DNA of 64,000 bases from Sphingobacterium sp. UGAL515B_05 (lineage in GTDB: Bacteria; Bacteroidota; Bacteroidia; Sphingobacteriales; Sphingobacteriaceae), in contig NZ_CP109907.1 in assembly GCF_033097525.1 (NCBI RefSeq), positions 5,270,001 through 5,334,000 on the forward strand. The letters run 5' to 3'. The notes under the pieces were generated by a model. That model was not told the DNA's origin and ran no database searches. It saw only the letters and a program-made list of their open reading frames with translations. Below, in pieces: positions 26,876 to 36,200 of the stretch (position 1 is the stretch's first letter; each line of letters starts with the position of its first letter). A program made the translations under genes and the position numbers.

Positions 26876-27439
26876 TTAGCTGCCACTGGCAAGATCCTGC
26901 AATGCTTTTTTAATTTCCGGTGTCCCGTAATCGCGACTCCCTTCCAAGCGTTCCACAATCTTGCCACTTTTATCCAAAATTACGGTTGTCGGAATTGACT
27001 GCCCAAGGAAAGTTGGAGGAATATCACCTGCCGGAACATATAAAGGTAGATCATATTTGTTCTCCGCCATGAAAGCAGAAGACTTATCGATGTCTCCATC
27101 AACATCAACCATCAGAAAAACAATATCCTTATTGTCTTTAAGCGACTGCCTAAGCTGATCGATAGAAGGTAATTCGTGTATACATGGAGGACACCATGTC
27201 GCCCAAAAATTGATAAACACCACTTTACCTTTTAAATCATTCAATTGAACAACATTACCGGATTTATCTTTAAATGACACATCTGTTGCTGTCGTAGGAA
27301 CAGCGGATTCAGTTGTATCCTGCAATTTTTCAACCTTAGCTTCGCTCTTGGTTCTGCTGTTTTGGCAAGCGAATAAAAGGCTGGCAGATAGTACTGTCAA
27401 ACCAAACAGCATGGAACGGCTATTAAACTTTAAATTCAT
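26876..27439 (-). CDS. TlpA-like thiol-disulfide lipoprotein
   Basis: 187 residues from the ATG at 27439; ATGs at 27454 and 27484 are in frame, but only this one begins a compact signal (MNLKFNSRSMLFGLTVLSAS) with lipobox LLFAC. The mature part is a thioredoxin fold of the TlpA/ResA type with the active site WATWCPPC near 85 and a cis-Pro (SIPTTVILDKSG). It reduces disulfides or supports cytochrome c maturation on the periplasmic side. It is a single gene, divergent from the retropepsin-like gene. Confidence 0.87.
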   Translation of the reverse strand: MNLKFNSRSMLFGLTVLSASLLFACQNSRTKSEAKVEKLQDTTESAVPTTATDVSFKDKSGNVVQLNDLKGKVVFINFWATWCPPCIHELPSIDQLRQSLKDNKDIVFLMVDVDGDIDKSSAFMAENKYDLPLYVPAGDIPPTFLGQSIPTTVILDKSGKIVERLEGSRDYGTPEIKKALQDLASGS

Positions 27440-27625
27440 CGTTTCTTGTTTCATTAAAATAATAAAATTTGCAGATCCATCCAATCATGTAGACTTAGAT
27501 AAACCTCTTGACCGTATTGATATTTGGAAAAATCTACAAACTATTTTAGCTAAATTAACCTTAATTATCCGAGAGTACAAGCGACTTCTTCGTTTTTCTC
27601 GTTAGCGCATTTTATTTTACGCATT

Positions 27626-28909
27626 ATGAATCATTTAAACATTTGTTTTAAATTTTACGTTACGACCTCAGTATTGCTGCTATGTGTGCAACTTAGCGCT
27701 GCTCAAAATGTAGACTCCAGCTTCAACACAATTTATCAGTTGATAATCCAAAAGGATTTCTTTACAGCCCGTGATAGGTATGCCACCAACAAAACAGCTT
27801 TTAAAGAAACATACCAAAAAAAGATCATCGCTGCGGTCCTAGCCAACGCCTTCAATAAACCCCGGGATTCAAACAAAGAGATAGCTTCCCTCAAAATGAA
27901 CAAAAACGAACTACCAGATACACTACTGTTAAAGGTTCTTCGTATCCAGGAGGACAATTTTGTCAAACTGAAAGATTACGCCGGAGCGAAAAGGACTGCC
28001 GAAAACGTGCTCCTTCGATTTGATCGATTGCTAACTGCTGACGAAAAGGAAGATCTAAGAAACAACCTTAAAATATGGTCCGCCCTCGCGCATGTTCCAG
28101 CTCAGGTTGTATCAATCACTGGCGACAGCCGACTTAAAATGACAAAGGATGCTGCAGGTCTAAAAAATCTAAAGATAACCGTGAACGGCCATACCGCACA
28201 GTTTATATTTGATACAGGGGCCAATCTATCGACAGTTTCGGAATCTACGGCCAAACGTCTCAATATGGCTATTATCCCCGCAAGCATTGATGTGGATGCG
28301 ATCACTGGTATATCAATCAAAGCGGATCTAGCTGTTTGCAAGGCCTTGAAATTTGGTCATATCACTGTTTCTGACGCAGTATTCCTTGTCTTTCCCGACA
28401 GTGCACTCCGTATTCCACAAATCAACTATCAAATCAACGGGATAATAGGTTTCCCAGTCATTGAAGCGCTTCACGAAATACAGCTGACCCAGGATGATCT
28501 TTTCATTGTACCGCAAAAAGAGACAGCTTCTTCACAAAACTCAAATCTTGCAATTGATGGATTATCACCTTTACTTTCCATTGAAGGGAAACATTATGCA
28601 TTTGATACCGGAGCGGAGAAAACGATCTTATATGAATCATTTTACAAAACCTATAAGCGGGAGATCGAAAGAAAATATAATCCAAAAACAATTGCAATGG
28701 GCGGAGCCGGTGGAAGAATCGAGCATGAAGGCTTTATAATAGATCATACCTTCATAATTGGTCATAAATCGATCTTCCTTGAAAATATAAGCGTTTTAAA
28801 ATCTAAAATTAAAGATGAAACTGTTTATGGAAACATCGGGCAGGATATCATACATCAGTTTTCTAAGATGATCATTAATTTTAGTCGTATGTATATTAGG
28901 TTTGATTGA
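27626..28909 (+). CDS. Retropepsin-like aspartyl protease, two-lobed
   Basis: 427 residues with a signal peptide ending near 27 (LSAAQN). Residues 30-160 are helical, possibly TPR-like. Two retropepsin-like lobes follow, each with a catalytic Asp: FIFDTGANLSTVS near 195 and YAFDTGAEKTILY near 325, and a GIIGFPVIE / GNIGQDIIHQF flap-end motif in each. Pepsin-like single-chain enzymes have two DTG motifs, while most bacterial retropepsins have one and dimerise, so a two-lobed secreted form is notable though known among Bacteroidota. It is probably periplasmic or surface-exposed. The substrate is unknown. Confidence 0.75.
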   Translation: MNHLNICFKFYVTTSVLLLCVQLSAAQNVDSSFNTIYQLIIQKDFFTARDRYATNKTAFKETYQKKIIAAVLANAFNKPRDSNKEIASLKMNKNELPDTLLLKVLRIQEDNFVKLKDYAGAKRTAENVLLRFDRLLTADEKEDLRNNLKIWSALAHVPAQVVSITGDSRLKMTKDAAGLKNLKITVNGHTAQFIFDTGANLSTVSESTAKRLNMAIIPASIDVDAITGISIKADLAVCKALKFGHITVSDAVFLVFPDSALRIPQINYQINGIIGFPVIEALHEIQLTQDDLFIVPQKETASSQNSNLAIDGLSPLLSIEGKHYAFDTGAEKTILYESFYKTYKREIERKYNPKTIAMGGAGGRIEHEGFIIDHTFIIGHKSIFLENISVLKSKIKDETVYGNIGQDIIHQFSKMIINFSRMYIRFD

Positions 28910-28931
28910 TAGCTAACTCATAACCAAAAAC

Positions 28932-28954
28932 AAAAACGCCCCATATTATGGGGC
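28932..28954 (-). terminator. Terminator of the copper-chaperone gene
   Basis: GCCCCAT (28938-28944) pairs with ATGGGGC (28948-28954). On the minus strand it is followed by GTTTTTGTTTTT, so it acts for leftward transcripts from 28977. Confidence 0.7.
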
Positions 28955-28976
28955 TTCTGTTGATTTATTGAAAAAA

Positions 28977-29198
28977 TTAAGCGGAGTAGGATGCTGCATT
29001 AAAGCCCTTCCTTTTGATAATGCCGATAATTTCTTCTTCGGAAATTCCTTCAGATTTTACCGTCAGAATCTTATCTGCTACTGAGGTATCAACACTCCAT
29101 TCGCAGATACCATCCAAATTGTCCAGATCAGCACTTACCTTTGACACACATCCGCTGCAATTAAGGTTTGTTTTAAATTGAAGTTCTTTGCTTTCCAT
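28977..29198 (-). CDS. Heavy-metal-associated (CopZ-like) metallochaperone
   Basis: 73 residues, a single HMA domain with ferredoxin-like fold. The metal-binding CxxC is at NCSGCV near 14-17, followed by VSADLDNLDGI and the C-terminal KRKGFNAASYSA. It should carry Cu(I) in the cytoplasm and pass it to CopA, which lies 150 bp upstream in the same orientation. The GMxCxxC consensus reads LNCSGC here. The start at 29198 is ATG. Confidence 0.85.
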   Translation of the reverse strand: MESKELQFKTNLNCSGCVSKVSADLDNLDGICEWSVDTSVADKILTVKSEGISEEEIIGIIKRKGFNAASYSA

Positions 29199-29348
29199 GT
29201 TATTTTTATTTTAATGTTATCAATCTATTATTTATCTCTTTACCTATACAAATTTCACGTTTATTTAACCGTTATGTTTACAGTTTTCCTATTTTGTTTT
29301 GCACTATTTACCGGAAGCAGAATGCATTCCCAGGTTGATATCCGGTGG

Positions 29349-31766
29349 TTATTTTTTCCATTTAAGGCGCAAGCTATTACTAACCACACTTACACTGCTT
29401 AGGGCCATTGCGGCTCCGGCAATCATTGGATTCAAAAGGAAACCGTTAATTGGATAGAGTATACCAGCGGCCAAAGGAATACCTATTAAGTTATAGATAA
29501 AGGCCCAAAACAAGTTTTGTTTGATCGTCGCTACTGTTTGCTTAGACAAGCGAATAGCCTGTGGAATTTTTGTCAAATCCGAAGAAATAATTGTCATTTT
29601 CGCTACATCCATTGCAATATCACTTCCTTTTCCCATAGCAATACTAACATCCGCGGTTGCTAAAGCGGTGCTGTCATTAATACCGTCTCCAACCATAGCC
29701 ACAATTTTCCCTTTTTTCTGTAATTCTCTGACAAAATCTGCTTTATGCTGTGGTAATACTTCGGCTTTATAATGTTTAAGACCTGTCTGTGCCGCGATAG
29801 CATTGGCGGTAGATTCGTTATCACCGGTCAGCATGTACAATTCGATTCCCATTGCCTGCATCTCCTTGATGGCGCGCACAGAACTCTCTTTGATTCGATC
29901 TGCGATGGCAATTACTGCTAATGCAGTATGATGATTGGCAAACCAGATCACTGTTTTTGATTGCTTTTCCCATTGGGTGGCATATGCCCTCAACTCGGCC
30001 TTGATCTCAATGTCATTTTCGTCCAATAACCTCCAATTACCAACGAAATAGGTTTCTGACCCTTCCCTTGCTTTTACACCTTTACCAGTAATACTTTCAA
30101 TGGAAGATATTTTTGCATCATTTACCTTATTGAGATATCCGACAACTGCATCGGCCAGCGGGTGTTCAGATTGCTTTTCCATACTTAATAGGATGCCTTT
30201 CAAATGATCACTGTCATCGCTCCACTGCACGTCGGTAACAACCGGTCTTCCCTCTGTAATGGTACCGGTTTTATCCAAAACAACTGCATTCACCTTTTTA
30301 GCCAACTCCAGACTCTCCGCATCCTTAATTAAAATACCCTGTTCGGCCCCTTTGCCGACGCCGACCATAATAGCCGTCGGAGTAGCCAATCCCAGCGCAC
30401 AAGGACAGGCAATAACCAAAACTGTTACCGCTGCCAATACCCCTTGAACCAGATGGTTTTCTCCGCCTAAAGTAAGCCACAGTAGAAAAGTTAATATAGC
30501 GACACCAATTACAATAGGAACGAATATACCTGCAATGCGATCCACGAGTTTTTGCACAGGAGCCTTACTGCCCTGCGCATCCTGCACCATTTTTATAATC
30601 TGTGCAAGCATTGTTTCCTTTCCGATTTTTGTTGCTTTGAATTGGAAGCTGCCCTTCTGATTGATAGTTCCGGCAAACACCTTTTCATGTTCCAGTTTCA
30701 AAACCGGTACCGGTTCCCCACTTAACATACTTTCATCAACATAAGAGTTTCCACTGCTGACAACACCATCGACGGCAATCTTTTCGCCGGGTTTCACCAG
30801 GATTGTGTCTCCTGTATGCACAGCCTCTATTGGTACTTTAGATGTACGCCCATCCGGCTCTACCACTATTACCGTCTTAGGCTGCAAGCCCATAAGCTTT
30901 TTTATAGCCGATGAAGTGTTTCCTTTAGCCTTTTCTTCCAGTAATTTACCCAACAGAATAAATGCAATGACGACTGAGGCCGCCTCAAAATATACATGTG
31001 CATGTAGCCCACGCGTATGCCAAAATTCAGCAAAGAGCATATTGAAAAGACTAAAAATATAGGCTATACCTGTACTTAATGCCACAAGAGTATCCATGTT
31101 GGCAGAACGGTGTTTGGCTTGCTTCCATGCATTGACAAAAAAGTCCTTACCTAACCATAGGACTACTGGAGTTGAAAAAAGCCACATGATAGGATTTGCA
31201 TAAGGGATATGCATGAAGAACATGCCAATGATCACTACGGGGAGCGATAGTAATACCGCCCACCGAGTTTTCGTCTGAAGCTTACGAAATTTCTCGGCGT
31301 GAATTGTCTCTAAAGTTTCCCGCTGTGTAGATTCATCCTCAATTAACAAATCATATCCACCAGCTTGAACTGCTTTTTGTATTTTTATTTGATCAGTGAC
31401 GTTAGGTAAATACTCAACGGTAAGGTTTCCCGTCGCAAAATTCACAGATGCATGGACAACTCCTAGTTCATATTTCACGATACTTTCAGCACTACTGGCG
31501 CATGAAGCACAAGTCATCCCAAGAACCGGAAATGTTTTGGTCAATGTTGAAACACCATAGCCAAGATCTTTGATCGCCTTTATACTGTTAACAACAGCAT
31601 CACTATCTTGAGGTATAATAGCTGCTCTATGATTGTTCAATTCCACATGATAACTTGCCAACCCCTTCACGTCAGCAAGTCCCTTTTCGACAATTGAGGC
31701 ACAATGTTCGCTTTCAACATTCGCTAAAGGGATGTAAATTGTGTCTTTATAAATATCTGTCGCCAT
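29349..31766 (-). CDS. copA: Copper-translocating P-type ATPase
   Basis: 805 residues. It exports Cu(I) across the inner membrane with ATP. The order is two N-terminal HMA domains (about 8-75 and 80-145), eight membrane helices, phosphatase loop DESMLSGEP near 345, the CPC motif near 451 (VIACPCALGLATP), DKTGTITEG near 494 (phosphorylated Asp), an N-domain with SEHPLADA, and GDGINDSTALATADVSIAM near 690. The second HMA domain has an intact GMTCASC, but the first has only one Cys (SEHCASI), so it probably cannot bind copper. It is followed by a CopZ-like gene. The promoter lies in 31767-31900. Confidence 0.95.
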   Translation of the reverse strand: MATDIYKDTIYIPLANVESEHCASIVEKGLADVKGLASYHVELNNHRAAIIPQDSDAVVNSIKAIKDLGYGVSTLTKTFPVLGMTCASCASSAESIVKYELGVVHASVNFATGNLTVEYLPNVTDQIKIQKAVQAGGYDLLIEDESTQRETLETIHAEKFRKLQTKTRWAVLLSLPVVIIGMFFMHIPYANPIMWLFSTPVVLWLGKDFFVNAWKQAKHRSANMDTLVALSTGIAYIFSLFNMLFAEFWHTRGLHAHVYFEAASVVIAFILLGKLLEEKAKGNTSSAIKKLMGLQPKTVIVVEPDGRTSKVPIEAVHTGDTILVKPGEKIAVDGVVSSGNSYVDESMLSGEPVPVLKLEHEKVFAGTINQKGSFQFKATKIGKETMLAQIIKMVQDAQGSKAPVQKLVDRIAGIFVPIVIGVAILTFLLWLTLGGENHLVQGVLAAVTVLVIACPCALGLATPTAIMVGVGKGAEQGILIKDAESLELAKKVNAVVLDKTGTITEGRPVVTDVQWSDDSDHLKGILLSMEKQSEHPLADAVVGYLNKVNDAKISSIESITGKGVKAREGSETYFVGNWRLLDENDIEIKAELRAYATQWEKQSKTVIWFANHHTALAVIAIADRIKESSVRAIKEMQAMGIELYMLTGDNESTANAIAAQTGLKHYKAEVLPQHKADFVRELQKKGKIVAMVGDGINDSTALATADVSIAMGKGSDIAMDVAKMTIISSDLTKIPQAIRLSKQTVATIKQNLFWAFIYNLIGIPLAAGILYPINGFLLNPMIAGAAMALSSVSVVSNSLRLKWKK

Positions 31767-31900
31767 AAATTGATTGTTTTATTTTACAATACAAATTTGG
31801 CTACAAATCATAAGTGATCCGTTACATGATTAAGGAATTGATTTGTAAGATTTACAAAAAAATCATCAGTCAACTTCTTGAGTTATGAAAGAAAGCTCAA

Positions 31901-32161
31901 TTATCGCTTAGATTCCTGAACAAAACCGTAAATTATATAGTCCCCCCGCTCTTCAAGCTTGATCGTTTTTATTTCATTCTGGTCAAATTCATGGATTGGT
32001 TTATGTATAAAATCTTGAATTCTGTCAAATGCTACACCGATTTTTGTGTTTTCATCCGTATAAATCTGATGTTCTGCGGAAGTTTGCCAGCTCACTTTTT
32101 TTCTAAATAACCGTAAACCTTCTCTTTTCAAAAAACTGTGCATTTCATTAGATAAATTCAT
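31901..32161 (-). CDS. Hypothetical protein
   Basis: 86 residues, not recognised. It is soluble and charged, with a single possible beta-alpha fold, no Cys and no signal peptide (LRLFRKKVSWQTSAEHQIYTDEN). It is transcribed leftward toward copA, 134 bp upstream of the copA start. It also borders the long control region of the peptide locus on the other side. ATGs at residues 1 and 7 are both possible. Its function is unknown and nothing ties it to copper. Confidence 0.5.
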   Translation of the reverse strand: MNLSNEMHSFLKREGLRLFRKKVSWQTSAEHQIYTDENTKIGVAFDRIQDFIHKPIHEFDQNEIKTIKLEERGDYIIYGFVQESKR

Positions 32162-32370
32162 ATTCTTATTGTTTTATGCGCCCACACTACTCACCTATTT
32201 ATTTGGCAGATGTTTTTTATTTAGGTTCAAAACCTAATCTTTTCAATAGCCTATTCACCTCTCCCCCCCCAAAAAACACTAGTAATCAGGAAGAAAAACA
32301 GATCAATAGAACTAAAAATAGATAGAACTAAATTAGTAAACCCAATAGAAACCGACAATGACACCCGCCT

Positions 32371-32401
32371 TATTTCATCGTACCCAAATGCTATTTCATC
32401 G
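32371..32401 (+). promoter_or_regulatory. Direct-repeat pair 1, LytTR-type spacing
   Basis: TATTTCATCG occurs at 32371-32380 and again, identical, at 32392-32401, 21 bp apart start to start, which is two helical turns on one face. LytTR-domain regulators bind direct repeats with this spacing, and a LytTR response regulator is encoded at 36329. The link is inferred. Confidence 0.55.
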
Positions 32402-32510
32402 AATTTATTCCGTTCAGGTCATGGTGCTTCTTTCCATGTCAACGATAACCTAACAGTGAAGGGTCACACAAACGTTGTTCAATCAAACGGAAACAACAGC
32501 ATATCCTATT

Positions 32511-32541
32511 TTTTTCATCGAATAGAATCTTTAGTTCATCT
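32511..32541 (+). promoter_or_regulatory. Direct-repeat pair 2, LytTR-type spacing
   Basis: TTTTTCATCG (32511-32520) and TAGTTCATCT (32532-32541) are again exactly 21 bp apart and share TTCATC with pair 1. This pair ends 82 bp before the peptide start codon, a suitable distance for activation of the peptide operon. Confidence 0.5.
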
Positions 32542-32623
32542 GATTCATTTTCAATTCTGTCGATATTATTCGTCCTTCTTTTGCTTAGAAAGCACATTTG
32601 TGTACAATTCAACAACATAAACT

Positions 32624-32767
32624 ATGGAAAACATTGAAAATTTTTTAGCAGAAGATTTTGCACTGGATGTACAAACTGTCTGCGCAGTCGAACCGATTTC
32701 ATTTTTTGATTTTGACGATATGGAGCTTGTGACAATCAAGACGGTTACGTCTTCAAAAGTGATATAA
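32624..32767 (+). CDS. Candidate lanthipeptide-type precursor peptide
   Basis: 47 residues, ATG 32624, stop TAA 32765. The N-terminal half is acidic like a RiPP leader and contains EDFALDVQTV (11-20 region), close to the FxLD/FNLD box that class I LanB enzymes recognise (nisin: DFNLDLVSV). The C-terminal half carries the modifiable residues S26, T37, T40, T42, S43 and S44 (end: TIKTVTSSKVI). The only Cys is residue 20, in the leader, so the likely core has no Cys for lanthionine rings. It is followed by a 13-bp hairpin, then a receiver-domain gene and a full LanB, all in one direction. The reading is direct; the assignment as precursor is an inference from size, motif and position. Confidence 0.7.
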   Translation: MENIENFLAEDFALDVQTVCAVEPISFFDFDDMELVTIKTVTSSKVI

Positions 32768-32777
32768 AAGAGGATTA

Positions 32778-32813
32778 TGTCGTAAAGGCGTTCTGGTAGG
32801 CGCCTTTGCGGCA
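32778..32813 (+). terminator. Intercistronic hairpin after the precursor gene
   Basis: TGTCGTAAAGGCG (32778-32790) and CGCCTTTGCGGCA (32801-32813) form a 13-bp stem (two G-U) with a 10-nt loop, 11 bp after the peptide stop. It has only a weak T stretch (TTTT at 32820-32823). It may be a leaky terminator or a 3' stabiliser that raises precursor expression over the enzyme genes. Confidence 0.6.
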
Positions 32814-32858
32814 ATCGTCTTTTATACCCCCATATTTCAAAACAATAGAATAGCACAG

Positions 32859-33227
32859 ATGACAACACCCAAACTAAAATGTATTCTCATCGAGGATGAG
32901 CCTCTAGCTACAAAAAAAATCGTTGAGTACATTCATATGTTTCCAGATCTTCAATTAATAAAAATGGTTGAAGACATTGAAAACCCAGCTTTATTTAGTC
33001 ACGAATTAAAATCTGCCGACATTCTATTTTTGGACCTCATTGTCAGTGGTGGGAATATCAGTACACTTGCCGAAATGATAGCTGATATTCCAATACTCAT
33101 CGTTACATCTGCTGTATCACGATGGCAATACCCTGAATTTATAAAAAAAAGGAAGCACTTTGCATTGCAAAAACCTATTTCTCCGGAAATGTTCCTGTCA
33201 TGCATAAAACAGGTAATGCAACATTAA
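32859..33227 (+). CDS. Stand-alone receiver (REC) domain protein
   Basis: 122 residues, a complete CheY-like receiver domain with no output domain. The acidic pair E12-D13 (LIEDEPLA), the phospho-acceptor Asp59 (ILFLDLIVSG), Thr of IVTSAV and Lys of LQKPIS are all present, so it should be phosphorylatable. The beginning closely resembles the LytTR regulator at 36329 (ILIEDEPIA), suggesting it is a truncated relative. It lies between the precursor and the LanB gene, 13 bp from the latter. It may act as a phosphate sink or competitor for the kinase at 37062, or bind LanB. No function is established. Confidence 0.75.
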   Translation: MTTPKLKCILIEDEPLATKKIVEYIHMFPDLQLIKMVEDIENPALFSHELKSADILFLDLIVSGGNISTLAEMIADIPILIVTSAVSRWQYPEFIKKRKHFALQKPISPEMFLSCIKQVMQH

Positions 33228-33240
33228 AGCTGACTATTCC

Positions 33241-36200
33241 ATGTCTCTATTCAAGTTTTCCAATTACTTTCTTCTACGCACGCCAATACTTCCTAATGCG
33301 CTTGCAACTGACCTTTTCAGGCTAACAAACCCAAAAGATCTTGATGACCGACTTCGCTATTTACATCAAGATGAACGACTGAAAGAAGCCTTACTTCTAG
33401 CAAGCCCTTCTTTCTTTGCGGAGGTAGAGAAATGGCTTAATTACAAAAAAGATAGCAATCCAAAAATGATCATTTCGCTACTCAAATACACCATTCGGAT
33501 GAGCACTAGAGCCACCCCTTTTGGTTTATTTGCCGGAGTATCGGTAGGAAACTTTATTGCCGCGGAAAAGAACCTGTCATTAGTAAGGAATCATGTTAAT
33601 AAAGGCGTGTTAAAATTAGATGCGACCATATTAGTCGGAATTATCGAAGAGATATCAAAAGACAAAAGAATCTATAACCAACTTCAGTACCGTATCAACC
33701 CCACGCTGTACCTAGATGGAAAGGACTACAAATACTATCAAAAAGTAACAAAGGGAAAAAAGAGCCAAAATATATTAAAACGAGTACGGTTTACCCCTAT
33801 TTTAGACCGTATTGTTCACTATTTCGAGAGCAATATGAAAGCCGTCCATTATCAGTCATTGACAGACCTATTGCAAAATCTTGGAGCATCAGCAGCGCAT
33901 TCGGTTCTATTTGTCGATAAACTAATCAGCCTTGGGATTATATGCTCCGAACTGCACCCCAATGTAATCGGTCGGAGTTACCTTGAAAGTCTGATAAAGA
34001 CACTTGAAAGAGTGGACAAACAAGAAGTCTATTTACAACCATTATGGACAATCAGAACACTACTTAACAGCGCTCAATCAATCACCAAGATTCAGAAAGC
34101 GGTAGTTAAGTTGTTACAGCCGATCGTGCCAGATCACGACCTAACCAATGTGATACAAGGAGACCTTCTGATTGGTATGGCGGAAAATAACCTATCGAAG
34201 ACCACATTAAATCATATAAGAGATCAATTTCAGGACCTATTACCACTCTGTAATAGAAGCGTTTTAGCAGATCTTGACCGATTTAAATCTGAGTTCGCTC
34301 ATAAATATGAAGAAAGAATGGTTCGTCTGACAACAGCGTTGGATCCAGATATTGGTATCGGTTATGGTAGTCGAGAAGGTGTTTACAATATAACGGATGA
34401 AATACTAGGAGATGTTAAAAATATAACTTCCTCCAGCCAAACAACAGGTCATATTCATCACTACCAAAACCTGGTCATTGAAAAATTTGTGGAAAGCGTA
34501 AAAAATCGATATGCAGAGATTCAGCTTACCAGCACAGATCTCGATAATATCTCCAAACAGCGTAAACAAACAATAGATTCCATGCCTTGTTCTTTCTATG
34601 TTATGGGCAATCTCCTGAAGAGTCCGACACAAGAGCGCTTATTCTTCAACCTCGGAACCCTCGGTGGCTCCTCTTCAGGAAATCTCATGTCAAGATTTGC
34701 ACATTTGGACGAAAAATTGGACAAGTGGATAAAAGATTCTGCGGAAAGGGAGCAACAACAGTATACCAATGCAATATTGGCTGAAATTTCTTATTATCCA
34801 GATAACAACGCGGGAAATATCATTCATAGACCTGCTCTCAGAAAGACGTCAATTTGTCTAACCCCAACAATTGATCAAGAACAACAACAAATTGATGTCA
34901 ATGATTTATACCTTTTCCTTAAAGACCAGCGCCTTATCTTATGGTCTAAAAAGTTCAATAAAATGGTCATACCACGTCTGACGACGGCCCATAATTTTGA
35001 ACATGGCATGAATCTCTATAAATTTCTTGCAGACTTTCAATTCCAAAATAATAGACTAGATCTTTCATGGAATTGGGGAATTATGAAAGAGCAGCCAAGG
35101 CTTCCAAGAATAAGCTACAAAAATATCATTTTATCAAGAGCACAATGGCGTATTCAAAAACTTGCAAAATACCCAAATGAGCCGGCCGCTTTTGTAAAGA
35201 ATTTACAGACAGCATTGGAAATACCAACAATGGTCATTATCTCTAACGGTGATAATGAATTACTGATAAACCTAGAAAATCCTTTTTGTATCGAAATGCT
35301 ATTGGATCAATTATGCAAAAGAAACACGATATTAACTGAATATCTTCTAGATGACTACTCTTCTGTAATAGGCGATAAAGATGAGAATATTTTTGCCAAT
35401 GAGATCATTATCCCAATAGAAGCACACACTCAACATTACACCAACGACTCCGCCCCTCAAGAAAACAGCTTAAGGAGATGCTTCTCCTTAGGAAGTGAAT
35501 GGATCTATGCCAAAATCTATTGCGGGGTACATTTTGCGGATATTCTGTTAATGGAAACATTTCCATTAATCATGAACGCAATTAATCAGCAGGGAAGTAT
35601 GAGAAAGTGGTTTTTCGTACGTTACAATGATCCGTCTCCACATATTCGATTGCGGATAGAAATTTCAGATCCAAGCCAGTCTATTTCCGTAATATCCACC
35701 ATGAACAGCTTTTTGGAACAATTTGTCGAAAGTGGGCAGATTTCAACGATATCATTTGACACTTACACGCGGGAAATTGAACGATATACCCCGTTTTGTA
35801 TGGAGCTTAGTGAAGAGTTATTTTATCAACAGAGCGAAGCTATATTGACGACAATGCAACAAAGCACTTCAATCAACGATCGGTGGCGATTGGCTTTCGA
35901 ATATATGGAGTCCCTGTTAGGCGCTGCAAAATTTACGTTGCCTGAAAAAAAGGATTTCTGCATTCGGATGAACACGCTTTATCAACAAGAATTCGGCAAT
36001 AATAAAAATCTTTGGATTCATCTCAACAACAAGTTCAAAGATAAAAAAGACTGGTTCGATAATCCATTAAATAACTTAACAGATTTCAAATCGAAACTAG
36101 ATACAATCCAATGTAACATCTTTTCAATTTTGAGGGCCAATACCAGTAAAGATGAATTTCGGGCAGCCCAAATCTCCTTGCTGTCAAGTTATATTCATAT

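Larger units (their letters stand above)
32162..32623. promoter_or_regulatory. 462-bp control region upstream of the peptide operon
   Basis: No credible gene is seen here. It holds a small palindrome TTAGGTTCAAAACCTAA (32221-32237), a C8-A6 tract (32263-32276) and two pairs of direct repeats listed separately. A weak -7 candidate CACATTTG (32593-32600) lies 24 bp before the peptide ATG. It separates two divergent units, so it may also drive the gene at 31901. Confidence 0.5.

Noticed and set aside
32221..32237. Short palindrome TTAGGTTCAAAACCTAA as an operator
   Set aside because: Only 7-bp arms in AT-rich DNA with no repeat elsewhere near; mentioned in the region entry but not claimed.
32263..32276. 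C8-A6 homopolymer as a phase-variation tract
   Set aside because: It lies over 340 bp from the peptide start and not in a coding or core promoter position; too short to argue for slippage.
32358..32453. 31-residue frame (MTPALFHRTQML...) upstream of the peptide gene
   Set aside because: It only reads through the repeat pair at 32371-32401, has no leader-like features and is better explained by the control region.
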